A stretch of DNA of 64,000 nucleotides from Pseudoflavonifractor gallinarum. Its GTDB lineage: Bacteria; Bacillota; Clostridia; Oscillospirales; Oscillospiraceae. Under the pieces are notes generated by a model that made no database searches, was not told the DNA's origin, and worked only from the letters and a program-made list of their open reading frames with translations. The DNA lies in assembly GCF_014982855.1 (NCBI RefSeq), contig NZ_JADCKF010000008.1, positions 108,165-172,164 of the forward strand, read 5' to 3'. The translations under genes were made by a program, and so were the position numbers. This document shows positions 53,148 through 61,379 of the stretch, one piece after another; position 1 is the first letter of the stretch; each line of letters opens with the position of its first letter.

Positions 53148-53903
53148 TTAAGGCTCCTCATGCTCAGAAGGAACCTGCAATTCTTCCGGGGACTCCTCTT
53201 CTTCCCCTTCTTCCTGTCCGCGGGGCTTGTCCAGCGGGTCGATCCACCCGGCCATCTCGGCGGGCAGCTCCCCCATGGTGCCCACGCAGCGGTTGATGGG
53301 CGTGCCCATGGCGTGGAATTTCTCCTCATAGTCCGTCATCACGCCGCAGATCCCATTGCCGTGCAGATCCCGCGTCACCTCAGACAGGGCAAACCCCGCC
53401 TTCGGGAACTGGAAGAGGGACCACTCATACAGATCCCGGTTATCGGTCTTGAAGTGGATCTGGCCGCCCTCCTTCAGTACCTGGCGATACCGCATCAGGA
53501 AATCCGTGTGGGTCAGGCGGCGTTTGCTGTGCCGGTTGGAGGGCCAGGGATCGCTGAAGTTCAAATAAATCAGGTCCACTTCCCCGGGTGCAAAATACTC
53601 CCGCAGCCGGGCGGCATCGGCATCGATGAAATACACATTGTGCAGATCCATCTTCTCGGCCCGCTCCATGGCAATGATCATGGCGTCAGCCACCCGCTCG
53701 ATGGCCACAAACAGGCACTCCGGGTTCTGGGCCGCCGTCTCCACCGTAAAGCGTCCCTTCCCGCAGCCCACCTCCAGACGCAGTTCTCTGGCCTGGGGGA
53801 AAAGGCTTCTCCAATTTCCTCTCAGCTCCATCGGATTCTGGATCAGGAGCCCGGCGCACCGCTCCATCCGATTTGCAAGGTTCGGTTTTTTCCGCATTCT
53901 CAT
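53148..53903 (-). CDS. trmB: tRNA (guanine-N7)-methyltransferase
   Basis: A 251-residue SAM-dependent methyltransferase that makes m7G46 in tRNA. It has the SAM-binding LEVGCGKGRF (about 43-52) and the TrmB signature NFSDPWPSNRHSKRRLTH (about 114-131). The C-terminal ~40 residues are an acidic, Glu-rich extension not needed for the fold. It is divergent from the tRNA-Pro/tRNA-Leu unit. The ATG at 53903 is 10 bases from GAGGTG; an ATG two codons later is equally possible. Confidence 0.94.
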   Translation of the reverse strand: MRMRKKPNLANRMERCAGLLIQNPMELRGNWRSLFPQARELRLEVGCGKGRFTVETAAQNPECLFVAIERVADAMIIAMERAEKMDLHNVYFIDADAARLREYFAPGEVDLIYLNFSDPWPSNRHSKRRLTHTDFLMRYRQVLKEGGQIHFKTDNRDLYEWSLFQFPKAGFALSEVTRDLHGNGICGVMTDYEEKFHAMGTPINRCVGTMGELPAEMAGWIDPLDKPRGQEEGEEEESPEELQVPSEHEEP

Positions 53904-53951
53904 TTGATCTTGTCACCTCTCAGCCCATATCATAACACACGAAATTTTCTC

Positions 53952-53980
53952 TTGCAATCCTTAGCGAAATGGTTTATAAT
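53952..53980 (+). promoter_or_regulatory. Promoter of tRNA-Pro/tRNA-Leu unit
   Basis: -35 TTGCAA (53952-53957), 17-bp spacer, -10 TATAAT (53975-53980), about 50 bp before tRNA-Pro. Confidence 0.82.
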
Positions 53981-54030
53981 ATCTTTCGTTGCATCGGTTC
54001 TTGAAGCGGTGCATGATGAGCAGGACCGAT

Positions 54031-54107
54031 CCGGGTGTAGCGAAGTTTGGTATCGCGCGTGGTTTGGGACCACGAGACCGCAGGTTCAAGTCCTGTCACC
54101 CGGACCA
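54031..54107 (+). tRNA. tRNA-Pro (anticodon TGG)
   Basis: 77 bases with encoded CCA. Acceptor CCGGGTG pairs with CACCCGG. The anticodon stem CGTGG/CCACG holds loop TTTGGGA, anticodon TGG. Confidence 0.95.
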
Positions 54108-54110
54108 CAT

Positions 54111-54198
54111 GCGCGAGTGGTGGAATTGGCAGACTCGCTAGATTCAGGTTCTAGTGTGCATTACGCACGTGCGGGTTCAAGTCCCGCCTCGCGCACCA
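54111..54198 (+). tRNA. tRNA-Leu (anticodon CAG)
   Basis: 88 bases with a long variable arm (GTGTGCATTACGCAC region) typical of class II tRNA. Acceptor GCGCGAG/CTCGCGC, anticodon loop TTCAGGT. It is 3 bases after tRNA-Pro, and a mobile element begins within 60 bp of its end. Confidence 0.95.
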
Positions 54199-54200
54199 TG

Positions 54201-54251
54201 ACGAGTGTTCTTATAGTATTTGAGAAGCTGTAAGAACACTCGTCTTTTTTT
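54201..54251 (+). terminator. Terminator of the tRNA unit
   Basis: ACGAGTGTTCTTA (54201-54213) pairs with TAAGAACACTCGT (54231-54243), followed by a T run. Confidence 0.9.
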
Positions 54252-54258
54252 GTTGTTT

Positions 54259-55968
54259 TCATCCGGCGATCTCTGCCGGGGCGTAGTTGACGAACACGCC
54301 TTTCCGGGTATTGACGGTCACATCAGGGATTGGGAGAGGCAGCATTTTAGGAATCGTGATTTCTCCCACGCAGTTATAATGGATGCGAAGCCGCTGCTCC
54401 CACACACCATCAATTTTCTCCGCATGGTAAACCTCGATCTTCTCAACCAACTCGTTGAGCATCCGGGGCGTGAGCTTGCGTGCGCGGGTGTACTTTCGCA
54501 CCAAAGAGATGAACATATCCGTGGTCATGGCCTGGCTGCTCTGCTTCTCGATTTCGGAGTGGAGCTTTTTGATTTTTTCCACTAGTTCCTTTTGCTCCTC
54601 CTCATACCGTCTGGACATTTTCGCAAAACGGTCATCGGAGAGCTTGCCGGAAACATTGTCCTCATAGATGCGTTCAAACAGCCCGTCCAGTTCCTCATCA
54701 CGGGTAAGCAGGGCTTTCAATTCCTTCTCCTTCAGCTTGCGGTCGATCTCCACTGCTTGCTGGGAGTGCCCAATTACCGCTTTCAGAAATTCGTCCTCAT
54801 AGAGGCTGGCGAACTTCGTCAAACGCCGGATTTCACCAAGCACCACCTGTTCCAGAAAATCTACTCGGACATAGTGGGTAGAAGTACAGCTCCCACGGTT
54901 GCCCTTATAGTTGGAGCAGTTGAAATACTTGATCTCCGGGTTGCCCTGATTGAAGTGGAAGTGAAGATTGCAGCCGCAGTCAGCACAGACCAGCAGGCCG
55001 GAGAACATATTGTGCTTGCCTTCGTTGGTGCGGCGCTTGCGGATTTTGCCCCGCTTCTGCTGCACCTGCTCAAAAACAGACCGTTCGATGATCGGCTCGT
55101 GGACATCCTTGAAGATGACCCAATTCTCACGGTCATTCTCCAACCTCTTTTTGTTCTTGTAAGATTTGGAGTAGGTCTTGAAGTTGAGAATGTCACCGCA
55201 ATATTCCTGCAAAGACAGGATTTTGGTCACGGTGGAACTGTTCCACTTGGTAGCAGGCTGCTGCTTGCCTTTTCCAGGCCGCTTGATGCCCTTTTTCAGC
55301 CAATAAGCACGAGGGGTAAGGATTTCATCCCGTTCAAGTTGCGTGGCGATCTGCTCCGTTCCGTAGCCCTCCAGGGTCATGCTGTAAATCCGCCGAACCA
55401 CCTGGGCGGCTTCGTCATCTACGATCCATCGTTTCGGATTGTCGGAATCTTTGATGTAACCGTAGGGGGGCTGGCCCATCGGCTCGCCCGCATTCCCTTT
55501 GATCTTGTTGCTGATACGCCGTTTCTTGCTGATGTCGCGGGCATACCATTCATTGAACAGGTTGCGGATCGGCGCCAACTCGTTCTCGCCCTCGGCGGTG
55601 TCTATGTTGTCAGATACCGCCACCAGGCGAATGTCATGCTCCGGGAAAAATTCCTCGGTCAGCCTGCCAACTTCGATGTAGTTACGGCCCAAGCGGGAAA
55701 GATCTTTGACAAATACTGCGGCGGCCCGTCCCTGTTCAAGCTGCCGGATCATCTCCACAAAACCAGGGCGGTCCATGGTGACACCGGAAATACCGTCATC
55801 CAGGAAATGGACCAGGTTGGTGTAACCTTTCTCCTTTGCTACTTTGGTCAGCAGCTTTTTCTGGTTGCCGATGCTGTAACTCTCACCCTCCAAATTATCG
55901 TCACGGGAAAGCCGCTCATAGAGGAAAGCGGTCATGTCACGGGATTTTTTGTGATTCGACTGTCTCAT
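54259..55968 (-). CDS. Large serine recombinase (TnpX-like)
   Basis: A 569-residue site-specific recombinase. It has an N-terminal resolvase domain with the catalytic Ser21 in YERLSRDD and the FVKDLSRLGRN motif, a recombinase domain (PYGYIKDSDN onwards), a zinc-ribbon (CADCGCN...C..C), and a C-terminal coiled coil with a DUF4368-like end. It excises and integrates the element through a circular intermediate. ATG 55968 has AAAGGAGGA upstream. It is last in the sigma - HTH - tnpW - recombinase row and lies at the element edge next to tRNA-Leu. Confidence 0.93.
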   Translation of the reverse strand: MRQSNHKKSRDMTAFLYERLSRDDNLEGESYSIGNQKKLLTKVAKEKGYTNLVHFLDDGISGVTMDRPGFVEMIRQLEQGRAAAVFVKDLSRLGRNYIEVGRLTEEFFPEHDIRLVAVSDNIDTAEGENELAPIRNLFNEWYARDISKKRRISNKIKGNAGEPMGQPPYGYIKDSDNPKRWIVDDEAAQVVRRIYSMTLEGYGTEQIATQLERDEILTPRAYWLKKGIKRPGKGKQQPATKWNSSTVTKILSLQEYCGDILNFKTYSKSYKNKKRLENDRENWVIFKDVHEPIIERSVFEQVQQKRGKIRKRRTNEGKHNMFSGLLVCADCGCNLHFHFNQGNPEIKYFNCSNYKGNRGSCTSTHYVRVDFLEQVVLGEIRRLTKFASLYEDEFLKAVIGHSQQAVEIDRKLKEKELKALLTRDEELDGLFERIYEDNVSGKLSDDRFAKMSRRYEEEQKELVEKIKKLHSEIEKQSSQAMTTDMFISLVRKYTRARKLTPRMLNELVEKIEVYHAEKIDGVWEQRLRIHYNCVGEITIPKMLPLPIPDVTVNTRKGVFVNYAPAEIAG

Positions 55969-56064
55969 AAGTCCTCCTTTCCGGACAGCCGAACAGTGCA
56001 TATCTTGTATTCCCAATACAATTATACCGCCGCCCTCTGCCCGTGTCAGCCGGGTATGGAGAGT

Positions 56065-56244
56065 TTATAGTTTCTCATGTTCGGCCTTCATCAATCGAAG
56101 GAGGACGCTGCCCAGGGTATCCGGGCTTCCTTCTTTGAAAACAGACTCTACAACAAACGACCTGTTGCCGAAGCGATAGGTCATTTTTTCAAGTTGTACT
56201 TGGTTTTGCTTCGGGACATCCGGGGATGCAGATTTCTCTTTCAT
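56065..56244 (-). CDS. TnpW-like small transposon protein
   Basis: A 59-residue protein (MKEKSASPDVPKQNQ at the start, MTYRFGNRSFVVESVF in the middle, ending LLRLMKAEHEKL). It matches the pattern of transposon-encoded TnpW proteins: an Ile/Val-rich beta segment followed by a short helix with LLRL. GAGGAAAGG precedes the ATG. It sits 97 bp before the recombinase start. Function unknown; it travels with TnpX-type recombinases. Confidence 0.75.
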   Translation of the reverse strand: MKEKSASPDVPKQNQVQLEKMTYRFGNRSFVVESVFKEGSPDTLGSVLLRLMKAEHEKL

Positions 56245-56346
56245 AGATTGTCGTCCTTTCCTCTTGCATAGAAAAAAGAATCCAGCCCAGGTTGTCGGCG
56301 GACGCAGAAAGGGAAAAACCGTCCGCCGACATTTGGGCTGGTGCAG

Positions 56347-56580
56347 TTATTTCCGAACGACAGCCCGAATCAGTCGGGTTTCCAGACAGCGCTTCATGTG
56401 GGTATCCACGCACACATGAGGGGTTCCGTCCTTGTCATAGAGAGTACGGGTACACAGGCGGCTCATATAGTCGTCGTAGTACCGCAGCACTTGCTCCATG
56501 GCCTCGCTGTCACCGCTGGAGGCCGCGTGGATCACCCAAACGGGTGGCAGGTTCTTTCCCTTGTGGATGGGCTCTGTCAT
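56347..56580 (-). CDS. HTH_16-like conjugative element regulator
   Basis: A 77-residue protein resembling the helix-turn-helix proteins found just before clostridial transposon recombinases: IHAASSGDSEAMEQVLRYYDDYM near the start, RTLYDKDG, and DTHMKRCLETRLIRAV near the end. It starts 5 bp after the sigma-like gene and has AAGGAGG upstream, so the two are co-translated. It probably works with the sigma-like factor to control transfer or excision genes. Confidence 0.78.
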   Translation of the reverse strand: MTEPIHKGKNLPPVWVIHAASSGDSEAMEQVLRYYDDYMSRLCTRTLYDKDGTPHVCVDTHMKRCLETRLIRAVVRK

Positions 56581-56585
56581 CTTCC

Positions 56586-57017
56586 TCAGCCTCCTTTCGG
56601 CATCAGCGCCGACAATTCTTCGCGCAGCTCCTGCAGCGCCTTCGTCCGGTGCCGCTGAACGGCGCTCCGGGACATCCCAACGAGACTACCGATCTCACCG
56701 TCTGCCAGGTCCAGAGTGCAGTGCAAAATCAAAATGCTCTGCTCCATCTGCGGCAAAGCGGAGAAAGCCTCGGCTACAAGCTCGTTGTCGATATGTAGAT
56801 CGTAGCCGTGCGACGAGAACACAATGCTGTCGCTGGGGTAACGATCCACGACGCAGAGCTTGTCCAGTTCCGCCTGGGACAAGTCGCTAAAGAAGGCTTC
56901 ACGCTCTCTTTGGCGTTTCATGTTCCGCAGGTAGGCTCTGGCCTCGTTTCGCAATACCTTCTTGCAAAAAGCATCGAACCGGCATTGCTCGCCATAGTCG
57001 CGGGGGTTAGATTCCAT
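56586..57017 (-). CDS. Sigma-70-like factor of the mobile element
   Basis: A 143-residue sigma-like protein. Residues about 80-138 form a region-4 helix-turn-helix (LPQMEQSILILHCTLDLADGE...MSRSAVQRHRTKAL), and the N-terminus has a short region-2-like helix (KKVLRNEARAYLRN). ATG 57017 follows GGGGGTG; a GTG at 57026 overlaps that site. It is first in the regulatory row and is probably the switch for element genes. Confidence 0.82.
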   Translation of the reverse strand: MESNPRDYGEQCRFDAFCKKVLRNEARAYLRNMKRQREREAFFSDLSQAELDKLCVVDRYPSDSIVFSSHGYDLHIDNELVAEAFSALPQMEQSILILHCTLDLADGEIGSLVGMSRSAVQRHRTKALQELREELSALMPKGG

Positions 57018-57488
57018 CAGTTTCACCCCCTTTCCATGGGGGGATCAGGTGGTTCTCTCCCTTTCCGCTACTACCAATCCTGCGAGAGCGTGTTCTGCCC
57101 GCTAAACGCCTCCTTTTTGAAGAAAATTTGAGAAAAACAACGGCCAGCCAGCCCGACCGCAGGAAACGACAAAAAGCGCCCGGCAGGTCACAGACCCACC
57201 GGGCGCAATGGCAAGTGATATGTAATTTATTTACATGGTATAGTTCATACTCGTAGCCGAACCTGTCCGCCGAATGGAACGGGCTTTTTTTGAGCGGCTA
57301 GCCCTTGTCAGATCAGGCGGGGACAGCATCCGGCGCAGCATGGCGGCATCCTCCTTCTATGCCGCCGTGAAAGCTGTCAGGGCAAAAGGAAACGGCGGCT
57401 TAGTTCAAAGCCGCCGTTTCTTGATATCAGGGCATAAAGGGGTGTCTGCTGAACGACGGCTTTTTTCTTTTGCCGTCGTCCGGCAGTT
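57018..57488. other. Hairpin-rich intergenic region
   Basis: No gene seen. Hairpins: GCGCCCGG/CCGGGCGC at 57176-57183 with 57199-57206, with a minus-strand T run (a terminator); CATGGCGGCAT/ATGCCGCCGTG near 57338-57368; AAACGGCGGCTT/AAGCCGCCGTTT at 57390-57401 with 57408-57419; and ACGACGGC/GCCGTCGT at 57453-57460 with 57472-57479. The last two probably end the ABC operon. Confidence 0.7.
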
Positions 57489-58202
57489 TCATCGGATTTT
57501 ATGATTTAAGGGACATATCATTAGGAGGGCTATTCCTATGAGGAACAGAACACATTGCGTAACAATGGTTCCAATGGGCAAAGAGAATGTAGGATCAAGA
57601 ATGTCAAAGGTCAAAGGACGATCCATAAAAATACTTCCGTTCAACAGGCCAAGAAATTCTGGCAGCGGCAAAACCATCAGCACAAAGGGTACCAGCATCC
57701 AGGTGTAGATCAGATAGGAGCGAATCCTGCCCAGTAGCCAGCCGCTGCCAAGGGCAAGCATCAGCGGGGGAATCAGCGTAACCAAGGCGGGCAGAGCCAA
57801 CTCGTCCCAACCATACCAGTCGAAATACCGGCCATAAAAAATGGCGGCCTCGATCAGACAGACCAGAGCCAGCAGTCCGGTCCCCACCAGAGCGGCGGCG
57901 CACCGGGCCAGGGCATACCGTCCTGGGGCCACTGGCGTAGCATCGGTGAGGACGGTCACACGCCGGGCCTTGCCGGAGGTAAAGAAGGTGAGAAAGAACA
58001 GCACCGCGATCCACAACAGCGGGATCATCCGACTCAGGTAATCTCCAAAACTCCAGGGAGAAAAGGGTGCGGTGTGGGACACCCCAAGAATGGTCACGCT
58101 GTTCAATACCTGCCATCCATAGAACAAGATGACCAGCAAAAGGCCAAAGAAAAACTTGTTCCACAGCAAGCGTTTGCACTCATATTGAAATATCTTAATC
58201 AA
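57489..58202 (-). CDS. ABC-2 type permease, small
   Basis: A 237-residue membrane protein with about six helices and no ATPase motif. It starts with the ABC-2 pattern (FQYECKRLLWNKFFFG). It overlaps the end of the larger permease gene by 8 bp and is last in the operon. With the larger permease and ATPase it would make an exporter; substrate unknown. Confidence 0.82.
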   Translation of the reverse strand: MIKIFQYECKRLLWNKFFFGLLLVILFYGWQVLNSVTILGVSHTAPFSPWSFGDYLSRMIPLLWIAVLFFLTFFTSGKARRVTVLTDATPVAPGRYALARCAAALVGTGLLALVCLIEAAIFYGRYFDWYGWDELALPALVTLIPPLMLALGSGWLLGRIRSYLIYTWMLVPFVLMVLPLPEFLGLLNGSIFMDRPLTFDILDPTFSLPIGTIVTQCVLFLIGIALLMICPLNHKIR

Positions 58203-60384
58203 GGCTCAAATCCTCCTCCGTAAGCCCGCAGGCGTCCAAAAATTCCTGATAGGTCAGGTAGGGATACATGGGGTCCAGTTCCCAATTGAACAGGCTGTTA
58301 AGGATTTGATCCATAGACTCCTCGCCGCCCACCAGCTGCTCTGCTTTCAAGATCTTCAGCGGCATCTCGCAGTATTGTCGTACATAGGTCAGATTGCCTG
58401 TGATCTCCAACTGCTTGTCCTCCGGCAGGTTTGCCAGATAGTCGGGATTGCGCACATAAAAGTCCAGATAGTAGTCATCCACCGCCTGCTGCCACTGGTT
58501 TACATAGTGCTCCCGGGCGTAGTCCTCCCCGTACAGTTCCTTGACAATGCGGTAGGTGGTGTAGACGGTCAAGCCCTCAGCCGACCAGGGACTTGTTGGA
58601 TCGGAAGTGTCAAACATATTGCCCAGGCCCCACCATTGGTGAACCAACTCGTGAATCATGACTTCACCGGCACCACCGCCTTTGCTTGCGTCGCCCAGGT
58701 TGTCAGCAGTGAAATCCGCTTCATCCAACAGGCTGGCCCCGTCTGTGGCGTAGCCACCACCGGCCACTCGGCTCTGGATGAGCTTGAGAGTTTCGCCAGT
58801 ACCGAAAGACAACAGGCCATAATGCTCGGTACAGTAATCCACCACAGATTTGACCGCATCCACCGCCCCGGCGGACTCCATGACAGCCTGATGTTTGCGG
58901 CCATAGTAAAATTCGATGGTTATGCCGCCGGCCTCAATGTCCTCCCGGACATAGTCGCCGGCATACAGAATCCCGCCAGCACTGTTGGCCTCATAGCGCC
59001 AGGTCTTCGTGCCATCCTCATTTTCCGCGATGACCTCCGCCTCGCTGGAGTTGAAAGGAATGGCTGTCATGACCTCCGGCAGTGTGATTTCAATGGTAGT
59101 AGGGTAGCCGTTCTCCCCCGGCAGAACATTCATCAGACGGGGCGAGAGAACGGAGTTTTCCAGGCACAGGTACTCAGAGCTGATTTCCGTGCTGCCCTGC
59201 ATGGTGGACATATTGTAACTCTCCTGGGGAAATCCGCTATACTCCATGGTCAGCTCCACCTGTTCCACGGCGGGAATCGTCACCTCCAGCATAGCCTCAT
59301 TGTATTCTTGATAGTCGCTCACCGAGAAAGGAACGTTCACACCGTTGGCCTGCACATTTGAGATTGTATAGCCGGGATTAATGCCGAAAGCCACATTCTG
59401 CTCCTGATCGGATGTGTTCTGAAATTGATAGGACGCCGTGCCGGTAACGGAGCCGACAGATGTATCCGGGAATACCTGGGCACTGCGCCCGGTGCAGACC
59501 ACCCCCTCCACATAGGGGATCTCGTAAAAGGTCATGGCCATCTGATCCGGATTGCTGCTGTCTACCAGGGGCTGGGCGGCGTATGCCGTGCCGGAGCAGA
59601 CCAGTAGCGCCAGGGCGATGATGGGGCGATAGACCCGCCGCACATTCCTGGTCAGAGAACCGAACACACCCTTGCCGTATTGCCGGATGCAGAGATAAGA
59701 AACCGTCCAGACCCCGGCCAACGCTACCAGCCAGGTCAGACGCATCCAGGCCACCGAGCGGAAGATGCGGAAGTTTGAAAAATCATCCGACAGGGCCCAT
59801 ACACATGGATTCAGCCAGCATAGCTGCCAGTCATCCGCCCATACCGTCAGGCTCAGTGCCGCAAATGCGGCAAACAGCACCAAGGAAAGATCCACCCGCC
59901 GTGTGAACTGATAGGCGGATGCTGCGGCCAGAATAGACATCGGCAAGGACAACCCCATAAGGAGCAGGTAGGCTAAGATATAATCCACACCGCCAAAGAC
60001 CGAACCGATCAGCCCCGCACTGATGGGGAGCCAAACCAGCATCGTAACGGCCACGGTCACCACCGACGCTGCCAACAGAGCCAAAAGGCGTACTAATGCC
60101 ATCGTCAGAGGGGAAACTGCCGCATCTATCAGGACATCCACACGGCTCCGGGTGGCCCGGTCCGACTCAAAGACAGACAGCAGACCGAATAGGATGCCGC
60201 CTACAACACCTCCGGCGATAGCGGGGTTGGCAAGATACATGGAGAGCATTGTGCTGGCGGTAGCCGGTTTGTAGAGGATTAGGCCCACCGCAGGCGAGAG
60301 CACGGTCAGACCGACGATCAGCCAGGTAAGCCGACTTTGGAAAAGTCGACGCAATTCCAGAGGAAATAGGCAGAGTGTTTTCAT
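58195..60384 (-). CDS. ABC-2 permease fused to M1-like metallopeptidase
   Basis: A 729-residue fusion. Residues about 1-270 contain six hydrophobic segments of an ABC-2 permease. Residues about 290-729 form an extracytoplasmic domain like the M1 aminopeptidase family, with the zinc motif HELVHQWW near residue 576 and the third ligand Glu in SAEGL about 20 residues later. M1 enzymes usually have 18 residues in that gap, so two are extra here. It overlaps the ATPase stop (ATGA). The peptidase may process or sense a peptide handled by the exporter. Confidence 0.85.
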   Translation of the reverse strand: MKTLCLFPLELRRLFQSRLTWLIVGLTVLSPAVGLILYKPATASTMLSMYLANPAIAGGVVGGILFGLLSVFESDRATRSRVDVLIDAAVSPLTMALVRLLALLAASVVTVAVTMLVWLPISAGLIGSVFGGVDYILAYLLLMGLSLPMSILAAASAYQFTRRVDLSLVLFAAFAALSLTVWADDWQLCWLNPCVWALSDDFSNFRIFRSVAWMRLTWLVALAGVWTVSYLCIRQYGKGVFGSLTRNVRRVYRPIIALALLVCSGTAYAAQPLVDSSNPDQMAMTFYEIPYVEGVVCTGRSAQVFPDTSVGSVTGTASYQFQNTSDQEQNVAFGINPGYTISNVQANGVNVPFSVSDYQEYNEAMLEVTIPAVEQVELTMEYSGFPQESYNMSTMQGSTEISSEYLCLENSVLSPRLMNVLPGENGYPTTIEITLPEVMTAIPFNSSEAEVIAENEDGTKTWRYEANSAGGILYAGDYVREDIEAGGITIEFYYGRKHQAVMESAGAVDAVKSVVDYCTEHYGLLSFGTGETLKLIQSRVAGGGYATDGASLLDEADFTADNLGDASKGGGAGEVMIHELVHQWWGLGNMFDTSDPTSPWSAEGLTVYTTYRIVKELYGEDYAREHYVNQWQQAVDDYYLDFYVRNPDYLANLPEDKQLEITGNLTYVRQYCEMPLKILKAEQLVGGEESMDQILNSLFNWELDPMYPYLTYQEFLDACGLTEEDLSLD

Positions 60385-61241
60385 TGGGCAGCCTCCCTGG
60401 AAATCAAATAGAGATAAGCGTCCTCCAGGGATGGTTCTTCCACTTTGGCATAGGTTGGAAGTCTGTCAGCAACCGCACGGCATCGAATGCCTTGACTGGT
60501 GTTGACACGCGCTGTGATATGGAGCCCCTGCTCCTGCTTGGCATCCCGTTCCCAAAATGCTCCCACATGGCCCACAGCAGTTTGGATCAGTTTTTCGGGT
60601 GTGCCGGTAAACAGCACCTTGCCATGATCAATCACAACAATTTGATTGCATACCGACTGTACATCTTCAATAATGTGGGTTGAGAGCAGTACCAGCCGAT
60701 CCTGGGCTGTGCGGGAAAACAGGTTTCGGAAATGGATGCGCTCCTCCGGGTCAAGTCCAACTGTAGGCTCATCAAAGATAAGAAAAGGCGGATTGCCCAG
60801 TAGAGCCTGGGCAATTCCAACCCGCTGACGCTGACCGCCGGAGAGTGTACGGATTTTTGCCTTAGCCTTCTCCTCCAGATTGACAGCTCGGATCACTTCT
60901 TGAATAGTCTTTTTGGAATCATGAAGCCCTTTGAGAGCGGCCATGTAGTCTAAAAATTGTGCCACCGTCAGTTCGTCAAACAGGCCAAAGTCCTGGGGCA
61001 GATAGCCAAGTTTGGACTTCAACATATGCTCTGTCTTTGCGAGAGGCTGCCCATCCACCAGGATCGCGCCGCCCGTAGGCATGAGAGCTGCCACCAGCAG
61101 TTTCATCAGTGTGGACTTGCCCGCGCCATTTGGCCCCAACAATCCGATCAGGCTGGGAGCCTTCAGCGCAAGGTTCAAATGTTGCAGGGCCTGTTTTCCG
61201 TTGGGATAGGTCATATTCAGGTCTTGAAGTTCAATTTGCAT
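60381..61241 (-). CDS. ABC transporter ATPase
   Basis: A 286-residue ATPase. It has Walker A GPNGAGKST (36-44), the Q-loop in YLPQDFG, signature LSGGQRQRVG and Walker B LIFDEPTVGLDP, and a C-terminal DUF4162-like tail. ATG 61241 has AAAGGA upstream. It is first of the three exporter genes and energises the two permeases. Confidence 0.92.
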   Translation of the reverse strand: MQIELQDLNMTYPNGKQALQHLNLALKAPSLIGLLGPNGAGKSTLMKLLVAALMPTGGAILVDGQPLAKTEHMLKSKLGYLPQDFGLFDELTVAQFLDYMAALKGLHDSKKTIQEVIRAVNLEEKAKAKIRTLSGGQRQRVGIAQALLGNPPFLIFDEPTVGLDPEERIHFRNLFSRTAQDRLVLLSTHIIEDVQSVCNQIVVIDHGKVLFTGTPEKLIQTAVGHVGAFWERDAKQEQGLHITARVNTSQGIRCRAVADRLPTYAKVEEPSLEDAYLYLISREAAQ

Positions 61242-61327
61242 GGGTTGGTGTCCTTTCTTTTTGGATTTCATCCATAGGATACCGAGCCTGTATGGAGAGG
61301 ACTTGAAGCCAATTTGTGTTTTATATG

Positions 61328-61370
61328 AAGAAAGCGTGCACCTGATGGAAAATCAGATGCACGCTTTCTT
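61328..61370. terminator. Terminator after the histidine kinase
   Basis: Stem of about 18 bp (61328-61346 with 61352-61370, one mismatch) with T-rich ends on both strands; it separates the two-component pair from the ABC operon. Confidence 0.85.
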
Positions 61371-61379
61371 CACTGTATG

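Noticed and set aside
54111..54198. tRNA-Leu disrupted by the mobile element
   Set aside because: The tRNA and its terminator are intact; the element starts after them.
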